NCBI RefSeq assembly: GCF_900604355.1
Contig: NZ_UWOE01000001.1
Coordinates: forward strand, 3,162,001 to 3,226,000
DNA length: 64,000 bases
Direction of reading: 5' to 3'
Origin: Luxibacter massiliensis
Lineage (GTDB): Bacteria > Bacillota > Clostridia > Lachnospirales > Lachnospiraceae
Positions 8,039 through 17,628 of the stretch are shown here, piece after piece. Under the pieces are notes generated by a model. The model was not told the origin of the DNA. It worked only from the letters and a program-made list of their open reading frames with translations, and did no database searches. A program made the position numbers and the translations under genes. Position 1 is the first letter of the stretch, and every line of letters starts with the position of its first letter.

Positions 8039-8087
8039 TTTCTTCTCCTTTCTTTTATCCAATTGCCAGATACTTTGTTACGAGACA

Positions 8088-8154
8088 ATTATAGAAAACT
8101 GCATATGCTGTACAAAACAATAGGACACTTCCATATTTTTAAATGAAAGTGTCC
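8088..8154 (-). promoter_or_regulatory. Recombinase promoter with upstream inverted repeat
   Basis: On the minus strand TTGTAC (8115-8110), a 16-nt spacer, and TATAAT (8093-8088) precede the recombinase by about 50 nt. An inverted repeat (GGACACTT at 8123-8130 / AAGTGTCC at 8147-8154) lies just upstream and may be an upstream terminator or an operator. Confidence 0.6.
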
Positions 8155-8219
8155 CTAATATCTTAGGTACGATAACTTATCATACTTTTCAATTACACTA
8201 CCCTTCTACAGCAACAATT

Positions 8220-8270
8220 TAGTACAGCTTCGCCCTTCTTCGGGTCGATGGACTTCATTGTGGGGAAACT
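8220..8270 (-). pseudogene. metG: Internally deleted metG 3' end (old integration scar)
   Basis: Reads FPTMKSIDPKK on the minus strand, as at the start of the MetRS C-terminal fragment at 24479-24997. It then jumps to the last metG codons (GCGAAGCTGTACTAA, out of frame), so the whole tRNA-binding domain between them is deleted. The stretch 8236-8267 is a direct repeat of 24936-24967. I read this as the displaced, decayed target end left by an older element inserted at the same metG site. Confidence 0.6.
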
Positions 8271-8418
8271 AAAAAGGTAGAATTACATATCTCTACTTCA
8301 CTCTATATAACCCTTTCAGCCATACTTTCTCTTTTCGTATTCACACTGAACTTCTCTTTATAATCCTACAGAAACCTCTCTCTTTGGTACAAAATTGGTA
8401 CAGGAATGGTACAATAAA

Positions 8419-8838
8419 TTATGGCCGGATTGCCTCTTCCTCCAGCGCCTCAATTTCTTTTAAAGTAAGTCCAAAGTATCTCGCAATCTTTTCTTTTCCT
8501 ATCTTTCCATCACGCAGCATCTTTAACGCAATCTCTTTTTTATCATCCGTAATTAAGTCTTCAACAATTTTACTCATATCTGATACTCCTTTCTTTTCTT
8601 CCTTAAAATATCTGGTTTTATCTGCCAAAATTTTAAAATACATATCATCTGGATTCTTACAAGAAAAATCATGCATCAGCTTTCCGGTCAGCGATTCATC
8701 TCTATATGCACCATTTACATAAATAATATGCGCTTCATCTTGAAATGACTGCCATCGTGCGGGTGACAGATACACGCTTTCTCTGCAGCTTTTCTGTTTT
8801 TGTTTTCTCTTGTTTCGTGCACTTCTCCTTTCAGACAA
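8419..8838 (-). pseudogene. Rpn-family recombination-promoting nuclease/transposase, N-truncated
   Basis: The C-terminal part matches the Rpn/PD-(D/E)XK putative transposase family as I know it: GKLMHDFSC--PDDMYFKILADKTRYFKE, then KIARYFGLTLKEIEAL (a terminal helix-turn-helix-like tail). The N-terminal nuclease core with its PD-(D/E)XK residues is missing and replaced by a short Arg/Lys-rich stretch. Full members are near 300 residues; this one is 139. Regarded as a dead fragment in a junk-rich stretch. Confidence 0.75.
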
Positions 8839-8956
8839 AAAGAATCCGGCAGAACCCGAAATGGTTTCTGCCGGAATACTATTGATATCACCGTTATAAT
8901 ATGTAATTGAATACGGAACTTTTACCCTCCGTCTGTAAACAATAGACGAATTTTCT

Positions 8957-10141
8957 TTACTTATTTAACTGTCTTTTTCTCCATGCTATACATGCCACAC
9001 CTACACATGCTACTAATATAATCAGATACATATCTACTGCCGAAGAATCTCCTGTTTTAACAGCATTTGATTTTACATTATCTTTCGTCTGTGCATTTAC
9101 TACTTCATCTTGTCCCATCTGTTTATCCGACAGGACTACTACATACTCTGACGCATGGCTAAAACTAAGTCCCACTGTTCCATCTTCGCCAATCTTTCCT
9201 GCGTTCATAAAGACCATTTTTCCATTGCTGTCATAATAATACAGATTTCCATACTGGTTCACAAACTCAGTACCTACATTCATTGTCAGGATGGCCTTGA
9301 AACCAAAATCTCCATTATGTGTCAACGAAAGCTGTCGGACTGGATTATCTCCTGCAAGTTCCTGTACAATTTCACTCGGAATCACATTTTGGTCAAATTT
9401 CACTTCCAGATTAATATCTGCCAGGTTTAATGCAAATATCTCTTTCCCGTTCATTGTCCATGTATATCCGTTCATCTGTAAAACAATATCAATATCTCTG
9501 CCTTTTGCTGCTTCCAAGATAGCTTTCGGAACTACGGTCGCATCTCCCATATTTACAGATATCTTCTCTCCGTCACTTGAATCATTGATTGTATTGATCA
9601 CTTCTTGAATCTTCTCTTCTGAAAGTTTAGAATCTTCATCGTCTGGCTGTCCCGGTTCCGTTGGTTCAGATGGAGTTTCCGAAGACACATTCACCGTAAA
9701 TGTAGCTGTCGGACTATACATTGCCTCTTCCGTAATCGCAATAGGAAAATCGCTTGGAGCTAAATAACCGAAAACTTCACTTGGTTCAAGGATATTTTTG
9801 TAAAGAGAATGCATATCATATGTTACTTTAAATTTTACTGTCCCTTCACCGATAAATTTTATTGTCTCACTCGTATTCAAGGTATTTGTATAATCTGGGT
9901 TGCTTCTCTCCACCAGTTCAGCTCCCGATATAATCTCCATCTTTGGCTGATAGCCGATGGGATATCCAGATGATAATCCCCCTAGGAGAACTTCCTCTTT
10001 TTCCGTCAGTTGTTTAACTATATCTTCTATTTTCATGTTCGTCAAAGAAGTATTTTCCAAAGAAGTAGTGACATTCAGTTCTGTCTCTGGTTTTACTATC
10101 TCTGGCAGATTCGATTGAATAACCGGTTCTTCAATTGTCAC
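8957..10141 (-). pseudogene. C-terminal part of a sortase-type surface protein
   Basis: 394 residues starting at a GTG with no signal peptide; an in-frame stop lies a few codons upstream, so the N-terminus is gone. The middle contains beta-rich segments and a Pro/Glu/Ser linker (about 150-170). The C-terminus has a cell-wall sorting pattern: VKTGDSS, a hydrophobic helix (VDMYLIILVACVGVACIAW) and RKRQ. The KTGD-type signal replaces the usual LPXTG and is common in Lachnospiraceae surface proteins. The gene abuts the divergent HTH gene at 10161, suggesting a recombination junction cut it. Confidence 0.65.
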
Positions 10142-10160
10142 TTCATAAAGGAGGTTTCAT

Positions 10161-10445
10161 ATGTTCGGCGATACAATTAAATCTTTGCGGGTTTCTCACA
10201 ACCTCAGCCAAGTTCAGCTTGCTAATGAACTGAGCGTTTCAAAACAGACCGTTTCCAACTGGGAAAACAACAACATACTTCCCTCTATTGAAATACTGGT
10301 TAAAATTTCCACCTTTTTTTCTGTCAGTACCGATTATCTGCTGGAACTGGATAGCAGAGATTATATAGAAGTGACCGGACTTTCAAAAACCCAACTGGCT
10401 CACATACAACAAATTATCAGCGATATTCTTGGACATTCAGAGTAA
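10161..10445 (+). CDS. XRE-family helix-turn-helix regulator
   Basis: 94 residues. HTH domain at about 6-60 (LRVSHNLSQVQLANELSVSKQTVSNWENNN), followed by a short helical C-terminus. AAAGGAGG lies 7 nt before the ATG. It is one of few plus-strand genes here and is divergent from the truncated surface protein. Likely an orphan repressor; its targets are not visible. Confidence 0.85.
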   Translation: MFGDTIKSLRVSHNLSQVQLANELSVSKQTVSNWENNNILPSIEILVKISTFFSVSTDYLLELDSRDYIEVTGLSKTQLAHIQQIISDILGHSE

Positions 10446-10459
10446 CCGGACTTTTCCGC

Positions 10460-10645
10460 TTACTCTTTTTCTTTCAGAATTCCATCTTTTAGCACCTCGA
10501 TAGCATAACAATATCCTTCCATAAAACTTTTTCTCTGCAATCTTTCTATGTCTTTTATTATCTTCTCACAGGTTACTGCTCCACCTTCATTCATCATGCA
10601 TTCTTTTATGTATTCTATCAGTTGTCTTTCATCCCATTGTTCCAC
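10460..10645 (-). CDS. Small acidic protein, unknown, 61 aa
   Basis: GTG start preceded by GAGGGAGGAAGAG. A predicted all-helical small protein (MEQWDERQLIEYIKECMM...), with no recognised domain. Convergent with the XRE gene at 10161-10445. Coding potential rests on the ribosome-binding site and helical composition. Confidence 0.5.
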   Translation of the reverse strand: MEQWDERQLIEYIKECMMNEGGAVTCEKIIKDIERLQRKSFMEGYCYAIEVLKDGILKEKE

Positions 10646-10675
10646 TGCTCTTCCTCCCTCGAAAATAAAATAAAT

Positions 10676-10706
10676 GGCTGGTTACAGAACCCCCCTGTAA
10701 CCAGCC
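10676..10706. terminator. Perfect 12-bp hairpin
   Basis: GGCTGGTTACAG and CTGTAACCAGCC separated by 7 nt. Only weak T-runs, so it may be a terminator for upstream minus-strand transcription or an insertion scar. Confidence 0.55.
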
Positions 10707-10879
10707 TTACTTGTATTGTGAGCCTTTTTTATTATACTCTACTTTCTATTCTTCCTTTTCTGCCACAGTCCTAATTCATCAATTCCGGGATGATGATTTC
10801 CCCATGGAACTCTTCCCATTTCTTACGCTGCTCCTTCTTCTTCTGTTCCTTTCTTCTATACAAATCTCTTATATTTGCA

Positions 10880-11281
10880 TCAGACACAATCCATCCAACA
10901 TAAGTATTCATGAAATAATCGCCTCTCGAATGATACCCATTGTCTACACGCCGTATCGACAATTTCAGGAAAGGTTTTATAAAACTTTAGGCAATGATAT
11001 AAATTACTTCTATCATATCCTTTTCCGTATTGCTGAGTCAGCTCTTTAGAAATTTTCTTTATTACCTCTAACTCATACTCCGAGCGTTCATCTCCACCTA
11101 ATTCTTCTTCAATTCTGTAACCAATCAACCAATTTCTCTGCACAAGCAATGTGTTGACAGCCTGATATACAGCTTTTTGTGAGGACTCAATAATCCCACA
11201 CATATCTTTTAAGATGTCATCGGTTTTAACAAAATTATCCATAAAACTATTTTGTCCGAATTTTTCTAATTTATTCTCCAT
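10880..11281 (-). pseudogene. YhcG/DUF1016-type PDDEXK nuclease, N-terminal fragment
   Basis: The first 110 residues match the N-terminal domain of the YhcG family (AVYQAVNTLLVQRNWLIGYRIEEEL...YGKGYDRSNLYHCLKFYKTFPEIVDTACRQ). The frame then runs into unrelated residues and stops. The catalytic PDDEXK domain is absent; full proteins exceed 300 residues. Another short open stretch at 10771-10962 probably belongs to a different remnant. The ATG at 11281 has AAGGAGC upstream. Confidence 0.75.
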
Positions 11282-11307
11282 AGCCATCGCTCCTTGGAAT
11301 TTTTTAA

Positions 11308-12444
11308 TTACTTCTTGAATTTATATTTTCCTTTTCCGTGACCGGATACTGGTTCAATAATATCTGCCTGCACCAGATTGGAAAGAAGTTTTGAAGCACC
11401 TGAACCTTTCAGCTCAAGAAGTTCCATAACTGCACTTCTACCAAATACTCCATCAAAACCAAACTTCTCAAAGAGTCTATGGATATGAACTGTCGTTTTT
11501 ACTGAGAAATCACTACCTTTTTCGAAAGGTACACTTTCAATATCCACTTTTTTGTCTTGAATATCCACTTTTTCGTTCTCAATATCCACTTTTTCATTCC
11601 CAATATACACTTTTTCTTCATTTAAAAGTCCACTTATGTGAAGATTTCGATTGTGAAGCTTATTTTTCTCGTTCAAAAGTAGATTTCTGAGAAAAGCTTC
11701 CAGATATTCTGTTGTTTCGTGAATGCCTTTTTGCAGGTTCGTATAGTTTGCACGGACAAGTGCATTTTGAAAATACCACGCATTTTCCGCAAAAATATCA
11801 TTGGTTGCAGAGAACCCAAGTGTCCACAAATATTTGATGAAGAACACTGCCGTTGTTCTCGTATTGCCTTCCCCGAAGATATGGATTTGCCATAACCTTG
11901 AAATGAATACCGCAAGATGATGGATAATCTCGTCCATTGAAAGCCCTCTATAACTAAAATCTTTTTCCTGCGAAAAATCATATTCAAGCGTCGCCCTCAG
12001 TTCAGAAGCACTACCGTACATAACAGTTGCCCCATCAAGCACCCATTCTTTCTTTGTAATGTTGTAATCTCTAATCTTTCCGGCGTGTTTATAAATACCC
12101 TGAAAGAGTTTGCGATGGATAGAGATATACTCATTCGGCGAAAATGAGAAAGCTGTTTCGGAAAGAATTTCTGCAATACGAGAAGAAACCTTATCAGCTT
12201 CTTCGGTACGTTCATCATCAGACAAACGGACGGGTCTTTCCTCATAGTAACTGTCGATAAGGCTCTGTGCTTCTTTCAATGTGATTTTGCCTTCAATATT
12301 CTGAATGGCAGTATCAATCAAATATTTAGACGGTTTTAGTCTGTCCACTGCCTGAAGTCCGATTGCTGTACTCCAAGCATAACCCTTATGAGCTTTATCC
12401 GGTTCAGACTCCCTCAAATATTCCTTAAACGGGTCTTTTTCCAT
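11308..12444 (-). CDS. Fic-family protein (AMP-transferase fold) with tandem repeats
   Basis: 378 residues with a Fic domain. The active-site loop reads HIFGEGNTR near residue 184, where the usual form is HxF(D/E)GNGR. Catalytic His and the G-N are kept while the second Gly is Thr, a variant seen in part of the family. The N-terminal half has Fic-type helices (TAIQNIEGKITLKEA). A linker near 285-310 contains four copies of a 7-residue repeat, (E/K)KVDI(E/Q)(N/D). A C-terminal winged-helix-like domain follows (GRSAVMELLELKGSGASKLLSNLVQADII). Predicted to transfer AMP or a related group to a protein target. No antitoxin gene is adjacent. Confidence 0.88.
   Translation of the reverse strand: MEKDPFKEYLRESEPDKAHKGYAWSTAIGLQAVDRLKPSKYLIDTAIQNIEGKITLKEAQSLIDSYYEERPVRLSDDERTEEADKVSSRIAEILSETAFSFSPNEYISIHRKLFQGIYKHAGKIRDYNITKKEWVLDGATVMYGSASELRATLEYDFSQEKDFSYRGLSMDEIIHHLAVFISRLWQIHIFGEGNTRTTAVFFIKYLWTLGFSATNDIFAENAWYFQNALVRANYTNLQKGIHETTEYLEAFLRNLLLNEKNKLHNRNLHISGLLNEEKVYIGNEKVDIENEKVDIQDKKVDIESVPFEKGSDFSVKTTVHIHRLFEKFGFDGVFGRSAVMELLELKGSGASKLLSNLVQADIIEPVSGHGKGKYKFKK
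11539..11622. repeat. 21-bp in-frame tandem repeat in the Fic gene
   Basis: Four units starting at 11539, 11560, 11581 and 11602 with shared AATATCCACTTTTT. Because the unit is 21 bp, copy-number change keeps the frame and would alter the linker between the Fic and winged-helix domains. Confidence 0.85.
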
Positions 12445-12511
12445 ATCCACTACCTCGCTTCATAGTTTTTTTCCTATTTGTGCAGACTGTCTGCACAATT
12501 TCATATCTGCA

Positions 12512-13495
12512 CTATTCGCTCTCTTGCATATCCTTATCAGCTTTTGCAATCATCTGTCTGTACTGTTCTTTCACACTTTCCGGTGCAAGTATCTGTACCT
12601 TGCCATTAAAGCCAAATACCCAACCAAAAAAAGTAGGACTGGCTGATACTTCGGTCTGTACTCTAAAAGAGGTCATATCATACGCAAGGGTTGTCACATC
12701 TTCTCCAAAACGGTCAACCATTGTTTTCATCAGACTGTTATCACATCGTAAATCCACAATAACTTTTTCGCCTGAGAACATAAAGAACACTTCTTTTGTG
12801 AAATTCTCAATATCAAAATCATCAGGCATAGGAATAATGTCCTTATCCAGTATCTCCGGTTTGGAAGCAATACGGTCTACCCTGAAATTGATAACCTTGT
12901 TTTTCTTCTCAGAATATCCGATAACATAATAATTATCCCCATTCCAAAGAAGTTTGTACGGACTCAGCTTATAAATCTCGCCCTTATTCTTCAGAACCTT
13001 TTTCTTTAATCCGGTATAATCATAATACTGGAAAGAAATCTGCTTGCCTGCATTGATGGCGTCATTTATAGCGTCGATGATATAATATATCTGTTCATTA
13101 TCTGGCTTAATTCGATTTACCACATAGTTATTACGCTTCAGCTTTGCCACCTGTCCCGGACTGGTCATCGTATGTATCTTCTCAATCAGAACTTCACTTT
13201 TTTTCTTTGTAATAAACTTCGATGACTCTACTGCGTCAATCAGTAATTTTAGTTCCGGCAATTCAAACTTACGGCTGGCTACAAAGTATTTGCTCTGAGT
13301 AGAATGGATAGTAACAATATCCATTCCAAACTCGTGAAGTGCAGCGATATCTTTTGTGACCGTTGTTCTATGTGCAGATATTCCATATTCATCATTCAAT
13401 ATATTGATTAACTGTGTTGTGGAAAGAGGATTTTCTTCATCAGTTCTTTCCAATAAAATCTTTTGTAAATATAAAATTCTTGGCTTTGTTTCCAT
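12512..13495 (-). CDS. WYL-domain transcriptional regulator
   Basis: 327 residues. An N-terminal winged helix (STTQLINILNDEYGISAHRTTVTKDIAAL, about 25-55) and a central WYL-type domain (about 140-215, ISFQYYDYTGLKKK...YKLSPYKLLWNGDNYYVIGY), then a C-terminal WCX-like region. WYL proteins commonly control defence islands and respond to nucleic-acid or nucleotide ligands. It lies just upstream of the Fic gene on the same strand. AAAGGACGGACT precedes ATG. Confidence 0.9.
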   Translation of the reverse strand: METKPRILYLQKILLERTDEENPLSTTQLINILNDEYGISAHRTTVTKDIAALHEFGMDIVTIHSTQSKYFVASRKFELPELKLLIDAVESSKFITKKKSEVLIEKIHTMTSPGQVAKLKRNNYVVNRIKPDNEQIYYIIDAINDAINAGKQISFQYYDYTGLKKKVLKNKGEIYKLSPYKLLWNGDNYYVIGYSEKKNKVINFRVDRIASKPEILDKDIIPMPDDFDIENFTKEVFFMFSGEKVIVDLRCDNSLMKTMVDRFGEDVTTLAYDMTSFRVQTEVSASPTFFGWVFGFNGKVQILAPESVKEQYRQMIAKADKDMQESE

Positions 13496-13519
13496 AGTCC
13501 GTCCTTTCTAAAATACTAT

Positions 13520-14092
13520 TTAATCAAGAAGCCTTCCGTTATCATTCCATTCTCCATACATAATATTGGCTTTTGTATTATCCAATAATTTCTGTAACCG
13601 ACTTTGAAATAAGTCCGGCTGTTTTTTCTTTATCTGAATAGTATCAATTCTCACACGCGAATATAACGGTGGGAAATTCTGAAAATTCTCCCAAATTTCT
13701 TTGTCAGCTTGTAGTGCTTCTAAAATAATGCTGTCAATCACAAATCCCTTTTCAGACATATCAGGTAATACAGCTCTACCCGCATCTGTCATACGCCCTA
13801 AACGTTCCATTCTTCTACATCGTTCTTTATTTAGCTCAGACCATATACTACCCTTACTTCGAGGAGCTAATCGCTGTGCTGTAATACCATTATCCATTTT
13901 CTTTGTGGTACTATCAATCCACCCAAAGCACATTGCTTCTTCCACTGCATCTATATACCAAAACGTATCATTATCAATGGGTCGCCCACGCTTCACTACT
14001 ACCCAACATTCATTCTCTTTATCGTGGTTTTCTGACAACCATTTTCTTAGCTCATCACGATTTTTCGCTGACAATAAATTGTTAAAATCCAT
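13520..14092 (-). CDS. YdeI/OmpD-associated family protein
   Basis: 190 residues resembling the YdeI/OmdA family of small cytoplasmic proteins: ENHDKENECWVVVKRG, then YIDAVEEAMCFGWIDSTTKKMD and the Arg-rich RLAPRSKGSIWSELNKER. The C-terminal helix region (IQIKKKQPDLFQSRLQKLL) is usual for the family. Biochemical role not established. It is 23 nt from the GyrI-like gene and probably co-transcribed. Confidence 0.75.
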   Translation of the reverse strand: MDFNNLLSAKNRDELRKWLSENHDKENECWVVVKRGRPIDNDTFWYIDAVEEAMCFGWIDSTTKKMDNGITAQRLAPRSKGSIWSELNKERCRRMERLGRMTDAGRAVLPDMSEKGFVIDSIILEALQADKEIWENFQNFPPLYSRVRIDTIQIKKKQPDLFQSRLQKLLDNTKANIMYGEWNDNGRLLD

Positions 14093-14114
14093 CTTTGTTC
14101 TCCAAAACTCTTTA

Positions 14115-14747
14115 TTACACTTTCTTTATCGGGTGTCTTATCACCGTTTTGCATTTCTCCGGTGCAACTTTTCTTGGGTCTGATAAATAAATTTCGTGAT
14201 GACATCGCTCATCAGTAAAATCATTTACATAACCGTTTTCTTCAAGATATTTATCCATCATTGCCACGGTTACAGGTTCATCATCAAAAGCTCCTATATG
14301 CATTATCTGTACGCACAAACCTTCGTCAATCCTCAAGAACTCAGCAAGAGAGCAATCCATCTTTTTCTTTTTTGAAGCAGTTTCCACCGCCCAATCAAAA
14401 TCTTTCTTTGTAATAAAATCAGGCAGACGAATAACAGAAATCCAGTTGAAAGCTGATTTGTCGGTATAATCTATACTTTCAACATTATCCTGCCACCAAA
14501 AGCCCTCAAGCGGTGGTACAACATATTCAAAAAATCCTTCTATTTTGTAATCCGCCTTATAACTCATCTTGAGAGTATAAGCAACAGCATACAAAACTCC
14601 AATAGCAGCTTTATATTCTCCACCTTCTTCATTAGGATTTCCTATACCCCTTACCGCTATATAATTTGCCTTTGGAATTGTCACAATCTGCGGCTTATTC
14701 TTCGGCATATAGAACTCTTTATATTCTTTCTTAAAATCGAATGCCAT
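14115..14747 (-). CDS. GyrI-like small-molecule-binding domain protein
   Basis: 210 residues of a GyrI-like/SOUL-type ligand-binding domain (KANYIAVRGIGNPNEEGGEYKAAIGVLYAVAYTLKMSY; VPPLEGFWW; CVQIMHIGAFDDEPVTVAMMDKY). There is no DNA-binding domain attached, so it is a stand-alone binder or hydrolase of xenobiotics. AGAGAGGATAAACGA precedes ATG. Same strand as the YdeI-like gene. Confidence 0.85.
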   Translation of the reverse strand: MAFDFKKEYKEFYMPKNKPQIVTIPKANYIAVRGIGNPNEEGGEYKAAIGVLYAVAYTLKMSYKADYKIEGFFEYVVPPLEGFWWQDNVESIDYTDKSAFNWISVIRLPDFITKKDFDWAVETASKKKKMDCSLAEFLRIDEGLCVQIMHIGAFDDEPVTVAMMDKYLEENGYVNDFTDERCHHEIYLSDPRKVAPEKCKTVIRHPIKKV

Positions 14748-14851
14748 TCGTTTATCCTCTCTGAAAAATCATTTTACTTACCTTATATATAATAAAACAC
14801 AATTTGTATATATTTCAAATAAGGCTAAAAGGAATAAATCCTCCATTGTTT

Positions 14852-15582
14852 CTATAACTTCTCCATCGTATCCTCCCGGAGAACCGTATGATTTATCAAT
14901 GTTTTTATTTTATTCCCATAGGTTGCTGCAAACTCTGCAATAACAGTAACCAACTGGCACGCTTCTATTCCTTCGCAACTTTCAAAATTATATTCCACCG
15001 ACAACTGCTGAATCGGTGTTGCCTTTTTGTCATTACTATTAAACGCATTAGCCAAAACATCTGTAATATGATTTTGATACTCAAACTCTTGATGTGGAAT
15101 TGGTTTATCAGCATAGTATTCTAAACTACGATCAAAATACTTTCCTCCATCATAAAAAACACTTTTATCATCAGGAAGTATTTATTTACCACACTTTCTA
15201 TTGCAGTCAAACACTTTTCATAAATATTGCACTCACTAACTCGTAAATCCAAATCACAATATTCCAAAATTCTATTTTGAACCTCTTTAGTACAACAGCA
15301 AAATTCTCTATACATCTCTCTGTTGTAATAAGACAAATCATTATACATCGTGGCTATTGCACATAATGGAATTAACCCTCTATCCTTATAATATTTAGAA
15401 ATGAATGAAACCGCTTGTGCTTTTACGCTTTCTTGATGACGCTGCTCTTCACACTTGTCCTGCCTTTTTTCAAATCTCTCCATACGGTTGCTTTGTCTTA
15501 TTTGCAGGACTGCAATAATAATCGTGACTATTAAAGCAACTCCCGCACAAATAATACTTATCTAATCCGAAACACTCATCAT
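14852..15582 (-). pseudogene. Membrane-anchored unknown protein, nonsense and frameshift
   Basis: Reading from an ATG at 15582 (AAGGAG upstream) gives MMSVSD-stop-ISIICAGVALIVTIIIAVLQIRQSNR, an N-terminal membrane helix interrupted by TAG (15564-15562), probably from TGG (Trp). The frame continues to about 15178, then a one-base shift moves it to the frame that reads KSVFYDGGKYFDRSLEYYADKP and ends REDTMEKL at 14852. Two separate lesions make it dead. Family not recognised; single-helix anchored small proteins of this kind occur in defence islands. Confidence 0.75.
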
Positions 15583-15620
15583 ATAGTTTCTCCTTCTACC
15601 GTAAACGATAATTTAGCAGC

Positions 15621-16859
15621 TTAGTCGGTAAGGGTTGCCTGACCGTTCATTAACATTGGCAGAAGCCAATCTCGGAGTTGAATAAGCTGACGGTTCTCAC
15701 AAATGTTTTTACTCACTTGAGAGAAAATAGCAGTGGTTGCTTTGTGATATTTTTCGAGAACTGTATCATCAGGAATGAGAAGCCTAATTGATAGCATATC
15801 TTCGTTGTTTACAGCCTCCTGAGTAGCTCCGTGAGACAAAATATCCTTGATTATCTCGAAATAATCACTTGAAACAAAAGAAGCTATGTATTCAAAGGCT
15901 ATTTCATCGCATTGAATACCGCAAAAGCCCGTGGACAGTATAACCCCCTCAATAAGAGGTTTCATTTCTCTGTTCAAGAAAAGGTGTTTGACACTATTTT
16001 TCATCTTTGCAAACCACACGCTATTTATTGAAGGTTGCATATTGGCTCTGCTCTCTCTGTTATTGTAATCTATAATCGTACCGTTTGAGATCGCAGTTCC
16101 GTTTACTTCGGCAGTTGCAAGGTACTCTTTATATGTAAACTGTTCAACTCCGGGTTTTATAACCGATGAAATAGGGTTATCCACTATTGAGGCAATCGCC
16201 CATCCGGCGGGGATTTCCCGTTTCAACTGTTCATTCCACACCATTTGACCGCTGGAGGAACGGTAAGGTTTGCCGTTTTCGTCGGGAAAGTCAAATTGTG
16301 TGAACCAATAGTCGTAGATGGTCTTTGCCATCTGCTGTAAATTATCGTTTATCTTTTCATTTACAGTTATTTTTTTATCTATGCTTCTTAAAACCGTAGA
16401 TATATTTTTTTGTATTTTCATATCTGGCAAATCAATAACTAACTGTTTTAAGGTTTCCCCCGGCAAGTGTTTGATTGTTGTTTCTGTAAAATGTCTTCTA
16501 AGTAAATCGTTTTTCCCAGATAATAAAAACCAATAGTATAAATATTCAACATCTACCAAATTTGTATTAGGCCTTATTCTGTGCAATGCCTTTTGAATTT
16601 TCATATTGGGAAGTTCATCTCTCCAAATAGCACATCTACCTGGCTCGCCACCTTCACACATAATTAAGTCGCCGTATTTTATGCCATATCTGTCATTTTC
16701 ATTTGGCTCAAATCTCATCATAGATAAATTGTTCAAATCAAATGACCCCCATCTAACATTTATATTTGCAAGATATGGCTGATACTCCCCTTTATTTTTT
16801 TTACTATCAAGCATTTTCCCCAAACACGATTCGGTAATCTCGTCCATTCTATATTTCAT
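15621..16859 (-). CDS. hsdS: Type I restriction specificity subunit HsdS, two target domains
   Basis: 412 residues from the ATG at 16859 (GGAG upstream); a TTG two codons earlier is less likely. Target-recognition domain 1 spans about 1-150. The central conserved helix (KKITVNEKINDNLQQMAKTIYDYWF) lies near 165-190. Domain 2 follows and ends with the distal conserved helix (ICENRQLIQLRDWLLPMLMNGQATLTD). Length is normal for a full HsdS. It is separated from hsdM by an invertase remnant and a half-length hsdS, so it may be an alternative cassette with little expression. Its last 132 codons are duplicated in inverted form at 17230-17628. Confidence 0.9.
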   Translation of the reverse strand: MKYRMDEITESCLGKMLDSKKNKGEYQPYLANINVRWGSFDLNNLSMMRFEPNENDRYGIKYGDLIMCEGGEPGRCAIWRDELPNMKIQKALHRIRPNTNLVDVEYLYYWFLLSGKNDLLRRHFTETTIKHLPGETLKQLVIDLPDMKIQKNISTVLRSIDKKITVNEKINDNLQQMAKTIYDYWFTQFDFPDENGKPYRSSSGQMVWNEQLKREIPAGWAIASIVDNPISSVIKPGVEQFTYKEYLATAEVNGTAISNGTIIDYNNRESRANMQPSINSVWFAKMKNSVKHLFLNREMKPLIEGVILSTGFCGIQCDEIAFEYIASFVSSDYFEIIKDILSHGATQEAVNNEDMLSIRLLIPDDTVLEKYHKATTAIFSQVSKNICENRQLIQLRDWLLPMLMNGQATLTD

Positions 16860-16871
16860 AAACAATCTCCA

Positions 16872-17222
16872 TTATCCAATATATTTTCTATGAGCCAATT
16901 TAACATTGCTCTGTTTGACCATTGCATATTGCAAAGTCGTATCTATTTTTCTATGTCCCAAAAGTTGCTGTAACTGTTCAATGGGCATTCCCTTATCTAT
17001 TGGCATAGTTGCAAGAGTACGTCTAAATTTATGTGGATGTACCTTACTAAGACCTAATTGTTTTCCAAAATTTCGTAATCGCACTTCAATACCACCAATT
17101 TTCTATCGTTCATAAGGAGCTTTTAATGATACAAACAGTGCCGGATTGTTATCCATTCTGCTCTGTAAATAATTCTGTAAATGTATTTTTGTTCTGGCGT
17201 CAAAATAAACAACTCTCTCCTT
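16872..17222 (-). pseudogene. Remnant of hsdS tyrosine recombinase (invertase)
   Basis: C-terminal part only. It reads FKERVVYFDARTKIHLQNYLQ from the edge of the inverted repeat at 17222, has a TAG in frame at about 17104 (after APYER), then continues IGGIEVRLRNFGKQLGLSKVHPHKFRRTLAT, QQLLGHRKIDTTLQYAMV and a normal C-terminus. The catalytic HxxR, the second His and the Tyr are present; the N-terminal domain and first Arg are lost. Phase-variable hsdS loci normally carry an intact enzyme here, so this switch has probably lost its own recombinase. Confidence 0.85.
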
Positions 17223-17229
17223 AAATAGC

Positions 17230-17628
17230 GTGTGGTTTGCAAAGATGAAAAATAGTGTCAAACACCTTTTCTTGAACAGAGAAATGAAACCTCTTATTGA
17301 GGGGGTTATACTGTCCACGGGCTTTTGCGGTATTCAATGCGATGAAATAGCCTTTGAATACATAGCTTCTTTTGTTTCAAGTGATTATTTCGAGATAATC
17401 AAGGATATTTTGTCTCACGGAGCTACTCAGGAGGCTGTAAACAACGAAGATATGCTATCAATTAGGCTTCTCATTCCTGATGATACAGTTCTCGAAAAAT
17501 ATCACAAAGCAACCACTGCTATTTTCTCTCAAGTGAGTAAAAACATTTGTGAGAACCGTCAGCTTATTCAACTCCGAGATTGGCTTCTGCCAATGTTAAT
17601 GAACGGTCAGGCAACCCTTACCGACTAA
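17230..17628 (+). pseudogene. Silent inverted hsdS C-terminal fragment
   Basis: Plus-strand ORF of 132 codons identical to the end of HsdS at 15621-16859 (from VWFAKMKNSVKH to NGQATLTD). It lacks any N-terminal domain and ribosome-binding site and lies within the right inverted repeat. A storage cassette rather than an expressed gene. Confidence 0.85.

Noticed and set aside
7455..8123. Plus-strand ORFs antisense to the recombinase
   Set aside because: Shadows of the recombinase gene; transcription from the OFF-oriented promoter could cross them but no start sites are supported.
10771..10962. 63-codon minus ORF after the YhcG fragment
   Set aside because: In a different frame, no ribosome-binding site; likely debris of another gene.
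11539..11622. Regular 21-bp repeats resembling a CRISPR array
   Set aside because: Units are contiguous with no spacers and code an in-frame peptide repeat in the Fic gene.
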